Below are positions 52,167 through 61,790 of a stretch of 64,000 bases of DNA, piece by piece. Origin of the DNA: Kribbella qitaiheensis (GTDB lineage: Bacteria; Actinomycetota; Actinomycetes; Propionibacteriales; Kribbellaceae); the NCBI RefSeq assembly GCF_014217565.1, contig NZ_CP043661.1:2976001-3040000 (forward strand), given 5' to 3'. Under the pieces are notes generated by a model that was not told the DNA's origin, did not search any database, and saw nothing but the letters and a program-made list of their open reading frames with translations. The translations under genes and the position numbers were made by a program. Positions within the stretch are counted from its first letter, which is position 1, and each line of letters starts with the position of its first letter.

Positions 52167-52359
52167 AATCACACCGGACGGTTACCCGGGTAGCCCGCCG
52201 GCGACGGCGTACGCGCTCATCCTGGTCATCCTCGGCCCGATCACCGCCCGCTACACCGAGTCGGCCGTCCGCAAACTCAAGTCCCTCCGCACCCCACCCC
52301 CGCCGGCCAATCCTCCAGCCGCCGAACGCCTGGAAGATCCAGCCAGTATCACCACCTGA
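52167..52359 (+). pseudogene. C-terminal remnant of a membrane transporter (cation/proton-antiporter-like)
   Basis: The plus strand reads ATAYALILVILGPITARYTE, then SAVRKLKSLRTPPPPANPPA and a stop at 52359, with excellent third-position G/C. It looks like the last membrane helix and cytoplasmic tail of a cation antiporter. The frame is closed by a stop at about 52164 and has no start. The family call is tentative; its coding origin is clear. Confidence 0.5.
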
Positions 52360-52374
52360 CCAGGCAACTGCGAG

Positions 52375-52467
52375 CCGCCACCACTCACCAACTCAGCTGC
52401 CGCCCGGCAGCGCGCGACCAGTGAGCGCAAGAAGCGCGGCGGACCAGCGGTTGGTGAGTGTTGGCGG
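52375..52467. repeat. inverted repeat, 17 of 18 bp
   Basis: CCGCCACCACTCACCAAC (52375-52392) pairs with GTTGGTGAGTGTTGGCGG (52450-52467) with one mismatch and a 57-bp loop that itself folds. It lies after the transporter remnant and may be a terminator or repeat element. Confidence 0.7.
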
Positions 52468-52545
52468 TCCGCTCACTCCCGCAGATGGCGAGGTGCCATC
52501 CGGGCCGCCGGCTCGCGGCCCGTGGGCTGGACTGGGCGACGTCGG

Positions 52546-53151
52546 TCAGCTCGGGTGGTTGGCGCGGTGGTTGGTGGTCGCAAGGGTGATGGTGGTGGTG
52601 ATCCGCGCCTGGCGGGTCTCGGGGCGCTTGGCGCCGGCGATCCAGCTGAGGATGCGGACCTGGGATGACGGCGGGAACGCCGCGAAGTGACGGGCGGCGG
52701 TGGCGTTCTGGTCGAGCTCGGACTGGAGGTCGGCGGGGATGACGCCGTTCTGGGCTTCGGCCAAGCAGTCCCAGGCGCCGCTTTGGTTCGCCTGGTCGAC
52801 CAGGTCCTGACCGGCGGGCATCATCAGCCCGGCCTTGGTGAGCTTCTCGATCCGGTCGCGGTTGATCCGGCTCCAGGTGCTGCGCGGGTTGCGCCTGGTG
52901 AACTGCTGGTATCGGCTCTGCCCGTCCCGCCTGATCGCCTTCGCGTCGATCCACCCGAAGCAGAGCGCCTGCTCGACCAGTTCCGGCATCTCGAAGTTGA
53001 CCCGGCCGCTGGTCTTGTTGTGGATGACCAGCCAGACCGACCGCTCCTCCCCCGCGTTGGCCGTCAGCCACTCGCGCCACTCACCGACGGTCGCGAGGTC
53101 GGTTGCCAGCTCGTCGGTGACTACCTGCGGGGTCTTGGTCTGTGTGCTCAT
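52546..53151 (-). CDS. YdeI/OmpD-associated family protein
   Basis: A 201-residue protein from ATG 53151. It has WREWLTANAGEERSVWLVIH, FEMPELVEQALCFGWIDAKA, the basic SRYQQFTRRNPRSTWSRINR segment, and the C-terminal PETRQARITTTITLA. This is the YdeI family of cytosolic proteins with no settled function. It is downstream of ogt on the same strand, 54 bp away, so it may belong to the alkylation-repair operon. A second, smaller relative is at 33619-34065. Confidence 0.85.
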   Translation of the reverse strand: MSTQTKTPQVVTDELATDLATVGEWREWLTANAGEERSVWLVIHNKTSGRVNFEMPELVEQALCFGWIDAKAIRRDGQSRYQQFTRRNPRSTWSRINRDRIEKLTKAGLMMPAGQDLVDQANQSGAWDCLAEAQNGVIPADLQSELDQNATAARHFAAFPPSSQVRILSWIAGAKRPETRQARITTTITLATTNHRANHPS

Positions 53152-53205
53152 ACCGGAAGCATGCGCCCGATAAGTGCTCACCCAATGAGCACTTTCCACA
53201 GGACC

Positions 53206-53691
53206 TCAGAAAAGAACGTCGGCCCGCTCGTGGTCGAGCAGTTGTTGCTTGCGCTCGAGCCCGCCGCCGTACCCGGTGAGGCTGCCGTTCGAGCCGACCA
53301 CGCGGTGGCACGGGACGATGATGCTGATCGGATTCTTCCCATTCGCCAGTCCCACCGCCCGCGAAGCGCCGGGCACCAGGCCGAGTGACGCCCCCAGTTC
53401 TCCGTACGTCGTGATCTCGCCGTACGGGATCTCCTTCAGCGCCTCCCAGACCCGTTGCTGGAAGGGCGTCCCGTTCATCCGTAGTGGCACGTCGAAGGTG
53501 GTCCGGCCATCCTCGAAGTACTCGTGCAACTGCTCGACCACCATCGGCAGAACAGAATCGTCGCGAGCGCCGAACGTCTCCAGGTCCGGCAGATGGCGTT
53601 GCCGCTCCATGTAGAGGCCGATCAGCTCACCTTCCGCGGACGAGACAAGCGTGAGCAGCCCGACCGGGCTGTCGATCACCGCGTACGTCAT
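53206..53691 (-). CDS. ogt: methylated-DNA-protein-cysteine methyltransferase
   Basis: A 161-residue protein. It has the DNA-binding segment FQQRVWEALKEIPYGEITTY, RAVGLANGKNPISIIVPCHR with the acceptor Cys128, and GYGGGLERKQQLLDHE after it. It removes alkyl groups from O6-alkylguanine by irreversible transfer to Cys128. Its ATG overlaps the stop of the truncated GNAT gene (ATGA), placing it third in an operon after the Ada-AlkA protein. Confidence 0.96.
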   Translation of the reverse strand: MTYAVIDSPVGLLTLVSSAEGELIGLYMERQRHLPDLETFGARDDSVLPMVVEQLHEYFEDGRTTFDVPLRMNGTPFQQRVWEALKEIPYGEITTYGELGASLGLVPGASRAVGLANGKNPISIIVPCHRVVGSNGSLTGYGGGLERKQQLLDHERADVLF

Positions 53692-54002
53692 GACCGGGCC
53701 TCCCACTCCGCGCGAGTGATCGGCTCGCGAGCCGGAAGGAACGGGGGCCCGAAGCTCGGCACCGACAGCCCGGTGAGCCCGATGAACCGACCCGTCTCGC
53801 GCACCTCCACTGCCCAGAACCCGAAGCCCCGGGTGTCGATCGAGGCAGTGAACGCGGCGAGCTGCGTGTCGCTCTGCTCCCGGGTGAAGGTCTTCGGGAA
53901 GTGCTCCATCACTGCCGGATCCGCGTTCAGCGCGGCGAACGGCTCCCGGTCCGACTCCTTCCACTGGCGCAGCAGTAGCCGGTCGATGGTCAGGTCACTC
54001 AT
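53688..54002 (-). pseudogene. truncated GNAT acetyltransferase inside the alkylation-repair operon
   Basis: 104 residues: MSDLTIDRLLLRQWKESDRE through SIDTRGFGFWAVEVRETGRF and GLTGLSVPSFGPPFLPA is a normal RimJ-like N-terminal half. Relatives continue with the acetyl-CoA site (GxGYATEA) for about 70 residues; here the chain ends after REPITRAEWEARS. It lacks the cofactor loop and is probably inactive. Overlaps of 8 bp with the upstream and 4 bp with the downstream gene keep the operon coupled, so the deletion left coupling intact or is artefactual. Confidence 0.75.
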
Positions 54003-55473
54003 CTCGCTCCGGGATCTTGTTGATGGCATGGTCTCCGGTCGCCCAGAGGTACTGCACGGCGTACGCACGCCAAGGTCGCCACGCTCGCGCGTGCTCGATC
54101 AGCGCTTTGGGGGCCTCCGGCAACCCTAGATCGCGGGCGGCGTACCGGATGCCCAGATCGCTTGCTACAAAGGCATCCGGGTCACCGAGCGCCCGCATCG
54201 CGATCGACTCGACGGTCCACGGGCCGATCCCCGGCAACGCCGCGAGCTGCTCGCGGGCTTTGTCCCAGTCGGCTCCGGCACCGAGGTCGATCTCGCCCGC
54301 CGCCAACGTGGCGATCAGGGTCGTGAGCGTCGTACGCCGGGACTTCGGAAAGGCGAGCGTCTCCGGATCGAGCCCGGCCAGCGCCTCCATCCGCGGGAAC
54401 AAGTGCGTCAGTCCGCCGGCCGGATCGTCCACCGGATCGCCGTACGCCTGCACCAACCTGCTCGCATGAGTCCGCGCGGCCGCCGTGGAGACCTGCTGCC
54501 CAAGCACGGCCCGTACTGCGAACTCCGGGCCGTCCACCGTTCGCGGCACCCGTCGACCGGGCGCCTTGTCGATCAGCGGGGCCAGCACCGGGTCCGTCCG
54601 GAGCTGTTCGTCGACCGCGATCGGGTCGGCGTCGAGGTCGAGCATCCGGCGGCAGCGGCTGATCGCAATGGCCAGATCGCGTTGATCGGTCAGTGAAAGC
54701 TGGCAGGCGATGTGGTCCGGCATCGGCTTCATGCTTGCCACCCCGTGACCGTGCGGCAGGCGCAAGGTCCGCCGATACGCGCCGTCGCGCCACTCCTCGA
54801 CACCCGGCACGCCGGTCGCGATGAGATGACCGAAGAGATTGTCCGGTGTCAGCGGCGCACGGAACGGCAAGCGCAGCGAGATGGTGCCCGGCACTCTCTG
54901 GCTCGCCCCCTTCTTGGCGCGGCTGCGGAGCTCCGTCGGCGAGAGGGCGAACACCTCCTGCACGGTCTCGTTGAACGTCCGGACGCTCGAAAACCCTGCG
55001 GCGAAAGCCACATCGGCCATCTGCAGGGGGCTCGTCTCGATCAGCAGCCGCGCGGTCTGGGCGCGCTGGGCTCTGGCCAGCGCGAGCGGCCCGGCGCCGA
55101 GCTCGGCCTGGAGCTGCCGCTGCACCTGGCGGACGCTGTACCCGAGTTGTGTGGCAAGACCTGGCACGCCGTCACGGTCGACGACGCCGTCACTGATCAA
55201 CCGCATCGCACGGGCGACCAGGTCGGCGCGATCGTTCCACTCCGGGGAGCCTGGGCTCGCGTCCGGGCGGCACCTCTTGCAGGCACGGAACCCAGCCTGC
55301 TGGGCCGCCGCGGCGCTCGGGTAGAAGCGCATGTTCTCGACCTTCGGCGGCACCACCGGACAGCTCGGCCGGCAGTAGATCTTCGTCGTCAGGACGGCCG
55401 TGAAGAACCAACCGTCGAAACGCGCGTCTTTCGACTGCACCGCCCGCACACACCGCTCGCGACATTCGTACAC
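53995..55473 (-). CDS. alkA: Ada-AlkA fusion: alkylation sensor/AraC domain plus 3-methyladenine glycosylase
   Basis: 492 residues. About 1-75 are the Ada methyl-phosphotriester zinc domain with Cys34, Cys38, Cys65 and Cys68 (KIYCRPSCPV, FRACKRCRP). About 80-180 are an AraC-type HTH (LATQLGYSVRQVQRQLQAEL, MADVAFAAGFSSVRTFNETV). About 190-492 are the AlkA HhH glycosylase, with ALPGIGPWTVESIAMRALGD and the catalytic Asp in DPDAF. It senses methylated DNA, activates repair genes and excises alkylated purines. GTG at 55473 is the start. It leads the operon with GNAT' and ogt, and is divergent from an SDR. Confidence 0.95.
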   Translation of the reverse strand: MYECRERCVRAVQSKDARFDGWFFTAVLTTKIYCRPSCPVVPPKVENMRFYPSAAAAQQAGFRACKRCRPDASPGSPEWNDRADLVARAMRLISDGVVDRDGVPGLATQLGYSVRQVQRQLQAELGAGPLALARAQRAQTARLLIETSPLQMADVAFAAGFSSVRTFNETVQEVFALSPTELRSRAKKGASQRVPGTISLRLPFRAPLTPDNLFGHLIATGVPGVEEWRDGAYRRTLRLPHGHGVASMKPMPDHIACQLSLTDQRDLAIAISRCRRMLDLDADPIAVDEQLRTDPVLAPLIDKAPGRRVPRTVDGPEFAVRAVLGQQVSTAAARTHASRLVQAYGDPVDDPAGGLTHLFPRMEALAGLDPETLAFPKSRRTTLTTLIATLAAGEIDLGAGADWDKAREQLAALPGIGPWTVESIAMRALGDPDAFVASDLGIRYAARDLGLPEAPKALIEHARAWRPWRAYAVQYLWATGDHAINKIPERDE

Positions 55474-55656
55474 ATCCCCAGCATCCCTGCTGCCACCGAC
55501 AGTCTCTAGCGATTTTGCGACATGGAGGTGAAGCGGCCCGATCGCGGAAATGCGACGTAAGGATCCGGTGTCGTTTTCCCGCCAGCAGACGCCGCCGCCG
55601 GCAGCTGAACTGGAGACACACAAAGCGAACTGGACGAAGAGAAAGTAGCACCGCAG

Positions 55657-56397
55657 ATGACTGAACTGACCGGAAAGCTGGCCTTGGTGACGGGCGGAAG
55701 CCGTGGGATCGGGGCCGCTGCGGCGGTCGCGCTGGCCGAGCGCGGAGCCGACGTGGCTTTCACCTACCGGAGCTCCGCGGACGACGCCGCGCAGGTCGTC
55801 AAGCAGATCGAGGCGAACGGGCGACGTGGGTTCGCGATCGAGGCCGATGCCGCTGACGCCGAGGCGATCGAGCGGGCCGTCGTACAGGCGGTCGACGTCC
55901 TCGGTGGGCTCGACATCCTGGTCAACAACGCGGGGGTCGGCGCGATGGGGATGATCACCGACGTCGCGATCGAGGATCTCGACCGGGTACTGGCGGTCAA
56001 CGTGCGTGGCGTGTACGTCGCGGCGCAAGCGGCGGCATCCCGCTTGTCGGAAGGCGGCCGGATGATCCACATCGGCAGCTGCGCCGCCGCGCGGGTCACA
56101 ACTCCGGGGATGACGCTCTACGCGATGAGCAAGGCAGCCCTGGTCGGCCTGAACAAGGGGCTGGCCCGCGAGTTGGGCAGCCGCGGCATCACCTCGAACG
56201 TGATCCAGCCCGGCCCGATCGACACCTCGATGAACCCGGCCGACGGACCGTACGCCGAAGCCCAGCGTTCGTTCCTCGCCCTCGACCGGTTCGGCACCCC
56301 CGAAGAAGTCGCGGCCGCGGTCGTCTACCTGGCCGGTCCCGGCGCCGCCTACCTCACGGGCACCGAACTGACCATCGACGGCGGCCACGCCGCCTGA
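55657..56397 (+). CDS. short-chain dehydrogenase/reductase (FabG-like)
   Basis: A 246-residue classical SDR: TGGSRGIGAAAAVALAERGA, LVNNAGVGAMGMI, catalytic Ser in IHIGSCAAARV, YAMSK as YxxxK, and the C-terminal YLTGTELTIDGGHAA typical of FabG-like reductases. The 183-bp divergent gap to the Ada-AlkA gene holds both promoters. The substrate is unknown; a free-standing SDR rather than the FAS FabG is likely. Confidence 0.92.
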   Translation: MTELTGKLALVTGGSRGIGAAAAVALAERGADVAFTYRSSADDAAQVVKQIEANGRRGFAIEADAADAEAIERAVVQAVDVLGGLDILVNNAGVGAMGMITDVAIEDLDRVLAVNVRGVYVAAQAAASRLSEGGRMIHIGSCAAARVTTPGMTLYAMSKAALVGLNKGLARELGSRGITSNVIQPGPIDTSMNPADGPYAEAQRSFLALDRFGTPEEVAAAVVYLAGPGAAYLTGTELTIDGGHAA

Positions 56398-56418
56398 CCC
56401 GTACGACGATGGAGCAGG

Positions 56419-56700
56419 TCACCCCTGGCGCCGCGCGATCAACTCCTGCGTGGATTCCTGGTACGCCGTCGTGGCGCGACCGAAGTACGCGAACAGGGTG
56501 GCCTGCTCCTCGGGCGGCAGGCTTCTGACGACGGCACCCAGCCGCCGTCGGGCTCCGGCCACGGCCCGGTCGAGGCCCTCGGGCTGAGCCGGGCCGCCGT
56601 CGGGCTCCGGCTACGGCCCGGTCGAGGCCCTCGGGCTGAGCCGCGCTCTCGACCATGACCTTGCGGCGATCCGCCGGGTCGGGCCGCCGCCGCACGTGCC
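56419..56700 (-). pseudogene. MarR-family regulator remnant with a 52-bp internal duplication
   Basis: The minus strand carries a MarR wing (RRPDPADRRKVMVESAAQPE), then a helix ending PPEEQATLFAYFGRATTAYQ and ESTQELIARRQG with a stop at 56421-56419. The N-terminal recognition helix is missing. A 52-bp tandem duplication (GCCGCCGTCGGGCTCCGG units at 56541 and 56593) shifts the frame in the middle. The remnant ends 23 bp before the LLM start. Confidence 0.65.
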
Positions 56701-56722
56701 CGCTGCCCGGTAGTTTCGGGGG

Positions 56723-57523
56723 ATGAGATTCTCGGTGACGTTCGGGGCGGTCGGGGCCGGGCGGGATCCGCGCGGGCTGGCGGAGCTGGCGCGGATGGCG
56801 GAGGACTGCGGGTGGGACGGGGTGTTCCTGGAGGACTATCTCGTCTATCAGGGCGACGCGTCGGAGCCGACGTACGATCCGTGGGTTTGTCTGGCCGCGA
56901 TGGCGACCGCGACATCGACGGTGAGGCTCGGTACTACGGTGACGCCGGTGCCGCGTCGACGGCCTTGGCAATTGGCTGCCGAGGCTGTCGCGCTGGACCA
57001 TCTGTCCGGCGGGCGACTCGTGCTCGGCGTCGGGATCGGCGATCCGGGCGATCCCTTTCTCAGCGGCGTCGGCGAACCGAGTGATCCGCGCGTCCTCGCC
57101 GAGAAGCTGGATGAGGCGCTCGAGATCATCGACGCGCTGTGGAGCGGCGAGCCGGTGACGTTCAGCGGTAAGCACTACACGCTGGATGGCGTTCAATTGA
57201 CAGCGCGGCCTGTTCAGCGGCCGCGGATTCCGATCTGGGTCGGCGGCAATTTTCTGGTCCCCGCCGTACGCCGGCGCATTCTCAGGTGGGACGGCAGTAC
57301 CGCGTACAAGGGCAGCACCGACGCTCCTCAGCAGATCACTCCCGACGACGTGCGCGCTCTTCGCGCCGAGGCGCCGAGCGACACCTTTGAGATCAAGGTG
57401 ACCCGCGGCGACCCGATCGCGTTCGCCGAGGCCGGCGCCGACTGGTGGGGACACTGGATCGCGCCCGGCCCCGTCTCCGAGGCCCACAAGATCCTCCGCG
57501 CCGGTCCCCCTCAGCTCAGCTGA
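56723..57523 (+). CDS. LLM-class F420-dependent oxidoreductase
   Basis: A 266-residue luciferase-like TIM barrel: MRFSVTFGAVGAGRDPRGLA, ATSTVRLGTTVTPVPRRRPW, VALDHLSGGRLVLGVGIGD (the family-wide LSGGRxxLGxG) and RPVQRPRIPIWVGG. It is slightly short, as the region after GGNFLVPAVRR is compact. Such enzymes usually use F420. ATG 56723 follows GTTTCGGGGG. The substrate is unknown. Confidence 0.9.
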   Translation: MRFSVTFGAVGAGRDPRGLAELARMAEDCGWDGVFLEDYLVYQGDASEPTYDPWVCLAAMATATSTVRLGTTVTPVPRRRPWQLAAEAVALDHLSGGRLVLGVGIGDPGDPFLSGVGEPSDPRVLAEKLDEALEIIDALWSGEPVTFSGKHYTLDGVQLTARPVQRPRIPIWVGGNFLVPAVRRRILRWDGSTAYKGSTDAPQQITPDDVRALRAEAPSDTFEIKVTRGDPIAFAEAGADWWGHWIAPGPVSEAHKILRAGPPQLS

Positions 57524-57614
57524 GCTCGCGCTTCCGCTCCGCTGCCCACACCGTCCCTCCGCACCGACCCATCCCCGGCTGCCCTGAGCCTCCCTCCCCC
57601 CTCGCCACCCTCGC

Positions 57615-57832
57615 CTTGCGTCCGAACAGCAGTGGGTCCTGCCCCCCACCTCTTCGGACGCAACCAGCGCGGTGGGCGGAGGTCAGGGACGCAGCCACCT
57701 TGCGTCCGAACAACTGTGGGGCAGGACCCCCACCTCTTCGGACGCAACCAGCGCGGTGGGCGGAGGTCAGGGACGCAGCCACCTTGCGTCCGAACAACTG
57801 TGGGGCAGGACCCCCACCTCTTCGGACGCAAG
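57615..57832. repeat. array of three gene-end palindromes on an 84-bp tandem repeat (copies 3-5)
   Basis: CTTGCGTCCGAA...TTCGGACGCAA hairpins occupy 57615-57663, 57699-57747 and 57783-57832, exactly 84 bp apart; the last two 84-bp units are nearly identical. Inner stems are GTGGG(G)/(C)CCCAC. They lie in the gap 57524-57967 after the LLM gene; nothing else but the LacI promoter is there. Confidence 0.93.
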
Positions 57833-57920
57833 CAGCGCGGCGGGGAGGCAGTGCGGTGGGGATGCGGGAGTCGGCTGACCGTTGACACGGAAGCTGGTGG
57901 CGGGTGAGACTGCGAGGGAG

Positions 57921-57935
57921 TTTTAACGTTCAAAA
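57921..57935. promoter_or_regulatory. LacI-type operator TTTTAACGTTCAAAA
   Basis: A 15-bp near-palindrome with the central CG typical of LacI-family operators (AACGTT core) lies 32 bp before the LacI-type gene. It probably mediates autoregulation and may also control the glycosidase operon. Confidence 0.7.
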
Positions 57936-57967
57936 GGGCGTCTTCACCGAATTTGAGGGGGTCGTTC

Positions 57968-59012
57968 ATGGCTACGCTGAAACAGGTCGCCGCTCACGCG
58001 GAGGTCTCGGTCCAGACCGTCTCTAACGCCTTGAACGCCCCGCACCGGCTCAGGCCCCGACACGCTGCAGCGGGTCACCAAGTCGATCGAACTGCTCAAC
58101 TACCGCCCCAATCGTAACGCTCGCAGCCTTCGTACCAGCGCGGTCGAGCTGATCGGGTACTGCGTACCGAGCTGGCCGAACGGTCAGGCGCACCTCGTGA
58201 TGGACCAGTTCCTGCACTCGTTGTGCGGCGCGGCCGAGGCGACCGGGCGGCACATCCTGCTCTTCACCGCGCCGACCGGAGTCGACGGCATGCCGGTGTA
58301 CGACGACCTGCACGCGCGCCGTCTCGTGGACGGCTTCGTCCTCTCGCAGACCGAGACCCACGATCCGCGCCACGGGTGGCTGCGGGAGCAGAAGATCCCG
58401 TTCGTCTCGTTCGGCCGGGTCTGGAAGGAGACCACCCAGCCGGGTCCGTTCGTCGATGTGGACGGCGCCGTCGGCTGTGCGAGCGCAGTACGGCATCTGC
58501 ACGAGACAGGTCGGCGGCGGATCGGTTTCCTCAGCTGGCCGAAGACGTCCGGACTCGCCGAAGACCGGCTGAGCGGATGGCAGGGCGCCTGCGAGGAACT
58601 TGGTCTGCCGACCGAAGGACTCGCGATCCGCTGTGCCGAAGACACTATCGACGAAGGTGCCCGCGCGACCGCCGAACTGCTCGACTCAGGTCAATCGGTC
58701 GACGGGATTGTTGCCATCAGCGACATTCTCGCTCTCGGTGTGCTGCGCGAACTCGGCACTCGTGGGCTGACCGCGGGAGTCGACGTGGGCGTCACCGGCT
58801 TCGACGATTCGCCGCTCGCGTCCGTGGTCTCGCCGGGCCTGAGCAGTATCCGCCAGCCGATGGATCAGATCGCGGCCGAGCTGATCGACATCCTGACCAG
58901 CGGCCAGCCGACTTCCGAAGTACCGGACGAGTCCACCCAGCAGCTCAGGTCGTCGACCGAGCGGCTGCTGCAACCGGAACTAGTCATCAGGGGCAGTTCA
59001 GCCCCGGGCTGA
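57968..59012 (+). pseudogene. LacI-family regulator, one frameshift
   Basis: From ATG 57968 the LacI HTH reads MATLKQVAAHAEVSVQTVSN and ALNAPHRL, then the frame shifts. The continuing protein (SPDTLQRVTKSIELLNYRPN, RNARSLRTSAVELIGYC) is intact one frame over and runs through the sugar-binding domain (DGFVLSQTETHDPRHGWL, VGVTGFDDSPLASVVSPGLS) to 59012. An extra G at 58053-58054 (AGGCCCC instead of AGCCCC) restores about 348 residues when removed. It is followed by the glycosidase 38 bp downstream on the same strand, so it most likely regulates that gene in response to an oligosaccharide. Confidence 0.87.
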
Positions 59013-59050
59013 TGCGGTGTAAGAGGCACCGCGAGAAGGAGGAACCCGTC

Positions 59051-61715
59051 ATGACACCCCGCCCTGTCGGACGAACCACCAGAACCATCGCCGGTCCAGC
59101 CGGCATCCTCGCGACAGTGCTCGCCCTGAGCGCCGCCGCACTCCCCTCCCCCGCCAACGCCGGCCCACCAGGCACCACCGACGCCGGTACTACGGCCTCC
59201 CCCGCCGCCGCAGTACAAGACGCTGCCGGTACTGCGGGGTCGCGCCTCCGCCAGTGAGTTGTCGGAGAGTCGGCGGCTCGCGGATCGGCGGTCGCTGGTT
59301 GTCGGGGACCGGGCGTACGCGATGGGCGACGAGACCGGCCTGTACCCCGCGACCGGCTGGCACACCCGCGGCGAGATGGGCGGCATCTGGACGCCGCCGC
59401 TGAAGTTGCTCGACGGGCTGTGGTTCGGCCTCGACGGTGACTGGCTCGGCAAGGATGTCGCCGCCGCGAAGTACACCAGCGGACACGGCTACCAGCGGAT
59501 CGACTACCCCGGCGACGTCCGCGTCCAGCGGACCGACTTCGTCCCCGACGGGATCCGCGCCACCGTCGTCGGGCTGACGCTCAAGGCGAGCAAGGCCAAG
59601 ACCGTCACACTCGACGTCGACGCGCACTCCGAACTCATGCCGACCTACCCATGGGGCGGCACCACCCCGAACGCCGGCCAGTCGAACCTCCCCGACACCG
59701 GCTCGTACGCCGATGGCGCCTTGCGGTTCCGCGACCAGGGCACCCCGCCGGTCGCGAATGCCGCGGCACACGACTATGCCGCGCTCGTCGGATCGTCCCT
59801 GCGTCCGACCAGCCACGCGCTCGGCGCCAACCATCGCGGCCCGCAGGACCCGGCTGTGATCTGTCCGGCCGACGGTGACGCGCCCGCGCACTGCGACGAC
59901 ACAGCCTTCGGCAAGGGCACCGGTGGGCGACTCACCTACAGCGTCGATCTCAAACCCGGTAAGGCCACGACAGTCTGGTTCGCCGTTGCCGGTTCGGACG
60001 ACGGCCAGGGCGCCGCGCGACGCGAGTACCGCAACGCGATCAGCAATCCGGAAAAGTTGCTGCGGGCAAAGACTGCGAGCCGCGACCGGATCAACTCGAT
60101 GTCGTCAGTGGACCTGCCTGGTGACCGGCTGCTGCAGCAGAGCGTCGAGTGGAGCAAGCAGAACCTCGCGGATTCGGTCCAGGAGGCACACCACCTGCAG
60201 ATCCGCGACGTCAACGAAGGCAAGTCGTACCCGGCCCCGGTAGGCACGGTCGACGTCGCGCGCTGGTTCGGCGCCGGCTTCCCCGACTACCCGTGGCTGT
60301 TCGCGACGGACGGCGAGTACACCTCGTACGCCGCGGTCGCGGCCGGCCAGTTCGACACGGTGAAGGCACACCTGCGTGCGCTGAAGGACGTCAGCGACAT
60401 CCTCAACAACCGCAGCGGGAAGGTGGCGCACGAGGTCACCCCCACCGGCGATGTGTACTTCGGTTCCAACACGAGCGCGGGCAACACCGACGAGACGGTG
60501 AAGTTCCCGAGTATCGTGGCGCTGCTGTGGCGATGGACCGGCGACGACCGGTTCCGCGACGAGATGTACGACTTCAGCGTCCGGAACCTGAAGTACGTGT
60601 ACCGCGAACTGGACGCCGACAACGACGGCTGGCTCGAGGGACTCGCGAACGTCGAGCGCACCGGGATGGGATCCGAGAAACTCGACAGCACGGTGTACCT
60701 CGCTCGCGGGCTGCGCGATCTCGCCGACCTGGCCGCCTCGAAGCATGATCGTGCGACCCAGCGATGGGCGACCGCGAAGGCTGACGATCTCCAGAAGCGG
60801 TTCGAGACGCGATGGTGGGTGGCGCAGGCGTTCGGGTACGCCGACTCGATCGACGACCCGGCGAATCCCGCGAACGACAACACCCCGATCTTCCAGCGGC
60901 ACTGGACCGGAGTCACGCCGATGGAGGCCGAGGTTGGCGACGCTCCGCTGGCCTCACCGGAGCACGCGAAGATCGCTCTGACACAGCGGGAGAAGCCTTG
61001 CTACACAGGCCAATTCGGCCTGTTCCACACCGGTACCGGACCGACAGCCGACCCGGCCGGCAACCCCGGCCCATCTTGCGACGAGGTCGTCTCGGCAGTG
61101 AAGAGCGAGCGCAGCATCTTCTCGCTGAACACCTCGATCATGGCCGTTGCCGAGGGCAACTTCGGTCGACTGGGCACCGGTCAGCAGCAGGTGTACACCA
61201 CCGGCAACGCGCGGATCCAGCTCGACCCGAAGGTCTGGGAGACGCCCGGCGGAATGCCCGAGATCGCGCCGTCGCCCGACTCGCCGGCGAACATCGACCG
61301 CGCCTTCACGGACCGCTCGATGACGATGCAGGCGTGGGGCACGTACGGCGTACTCTGGCCGGTCGTGCACCAGCAACTGGGCGTCGACCCTGATCTCGGG
61401 CACGGCCGGTTGTCGATCGTGCCGCAGATTCCCGGTGGCCAGCAGAAGGTGGCCGGTAGCAACATCCGGCTCGGCCACGGCTCTGTCGATGTCAGCTCAC
61501 GCCTTGCGAACAAGGCGATCCGGACCGAGGTGACGATCCACGGTGTCGGTGCGGCCGTCACGATCGGAGCGGTGCTGCCCGCCGGAGCGAAGATTGCTTC
61601 CGTCTCGGTCGATGGCCGAAGCACGCAGTACAAGTTGGTGACGACGACGCGTGGTACCGAGGTGCACGTGGCCGCACATGGGTCGCGCTCCACGGTGGTG
61701 ATCACGCTTCGCTGA
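59051..61715 (+). pseudogene. secreted six-hairpin (alpha/alpha)6-barrel glycoside hydrolase, one frameshift
   Basis: From ATG 59051 (SD GGAGG) a signal peptide MTPRPVGRTTRTIAGPAG ... ALPSPANA is followed by a short linker; the frame then shifts at a GGGG run (59236-59239, where GGG restores it). The mature enzyme continues as RASASELSESRRLADRRSLV to 61715, about 885 residues in all. An N-terminal beta-sandwich is followed by an (alpha/alpha)6 barrel with WFGAGFPDYPWLFATDGEYT and ELDADNDGWLEGLANVERTG, resembling glycogen-debranching/GH15-like catalytic domains. A C-terminal beta domain closes it. The substrate and GH family are not assigned; the upstream LacI gene points to an inducible oligosaccharide. 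Confidence 0.85.
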
Positions 61716-61727
61716 ATCCCGCTGCAC

Positions 61728-61768
61728 CCGACGGCCGGCGTACAGGACTCCTGTACGCCGGCCGTCGG
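61728..61768 (+). terminator. perfect 20-bp-arm palindrome after the glycosidase gene
   Basis: CCGACGGCCGGCGTACAGGA (61728-61747) and TCCTGTACGCCGGCCGTCGG (61749-61768) are exact complements around one base. It lies 13 bp after the stop. It is probably a terminator hairpin, although no T-run follows. Confidence 0.75.
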
Positions 61769-61790
61769 CGTGTGGGAGCTGGGTCGGGGA

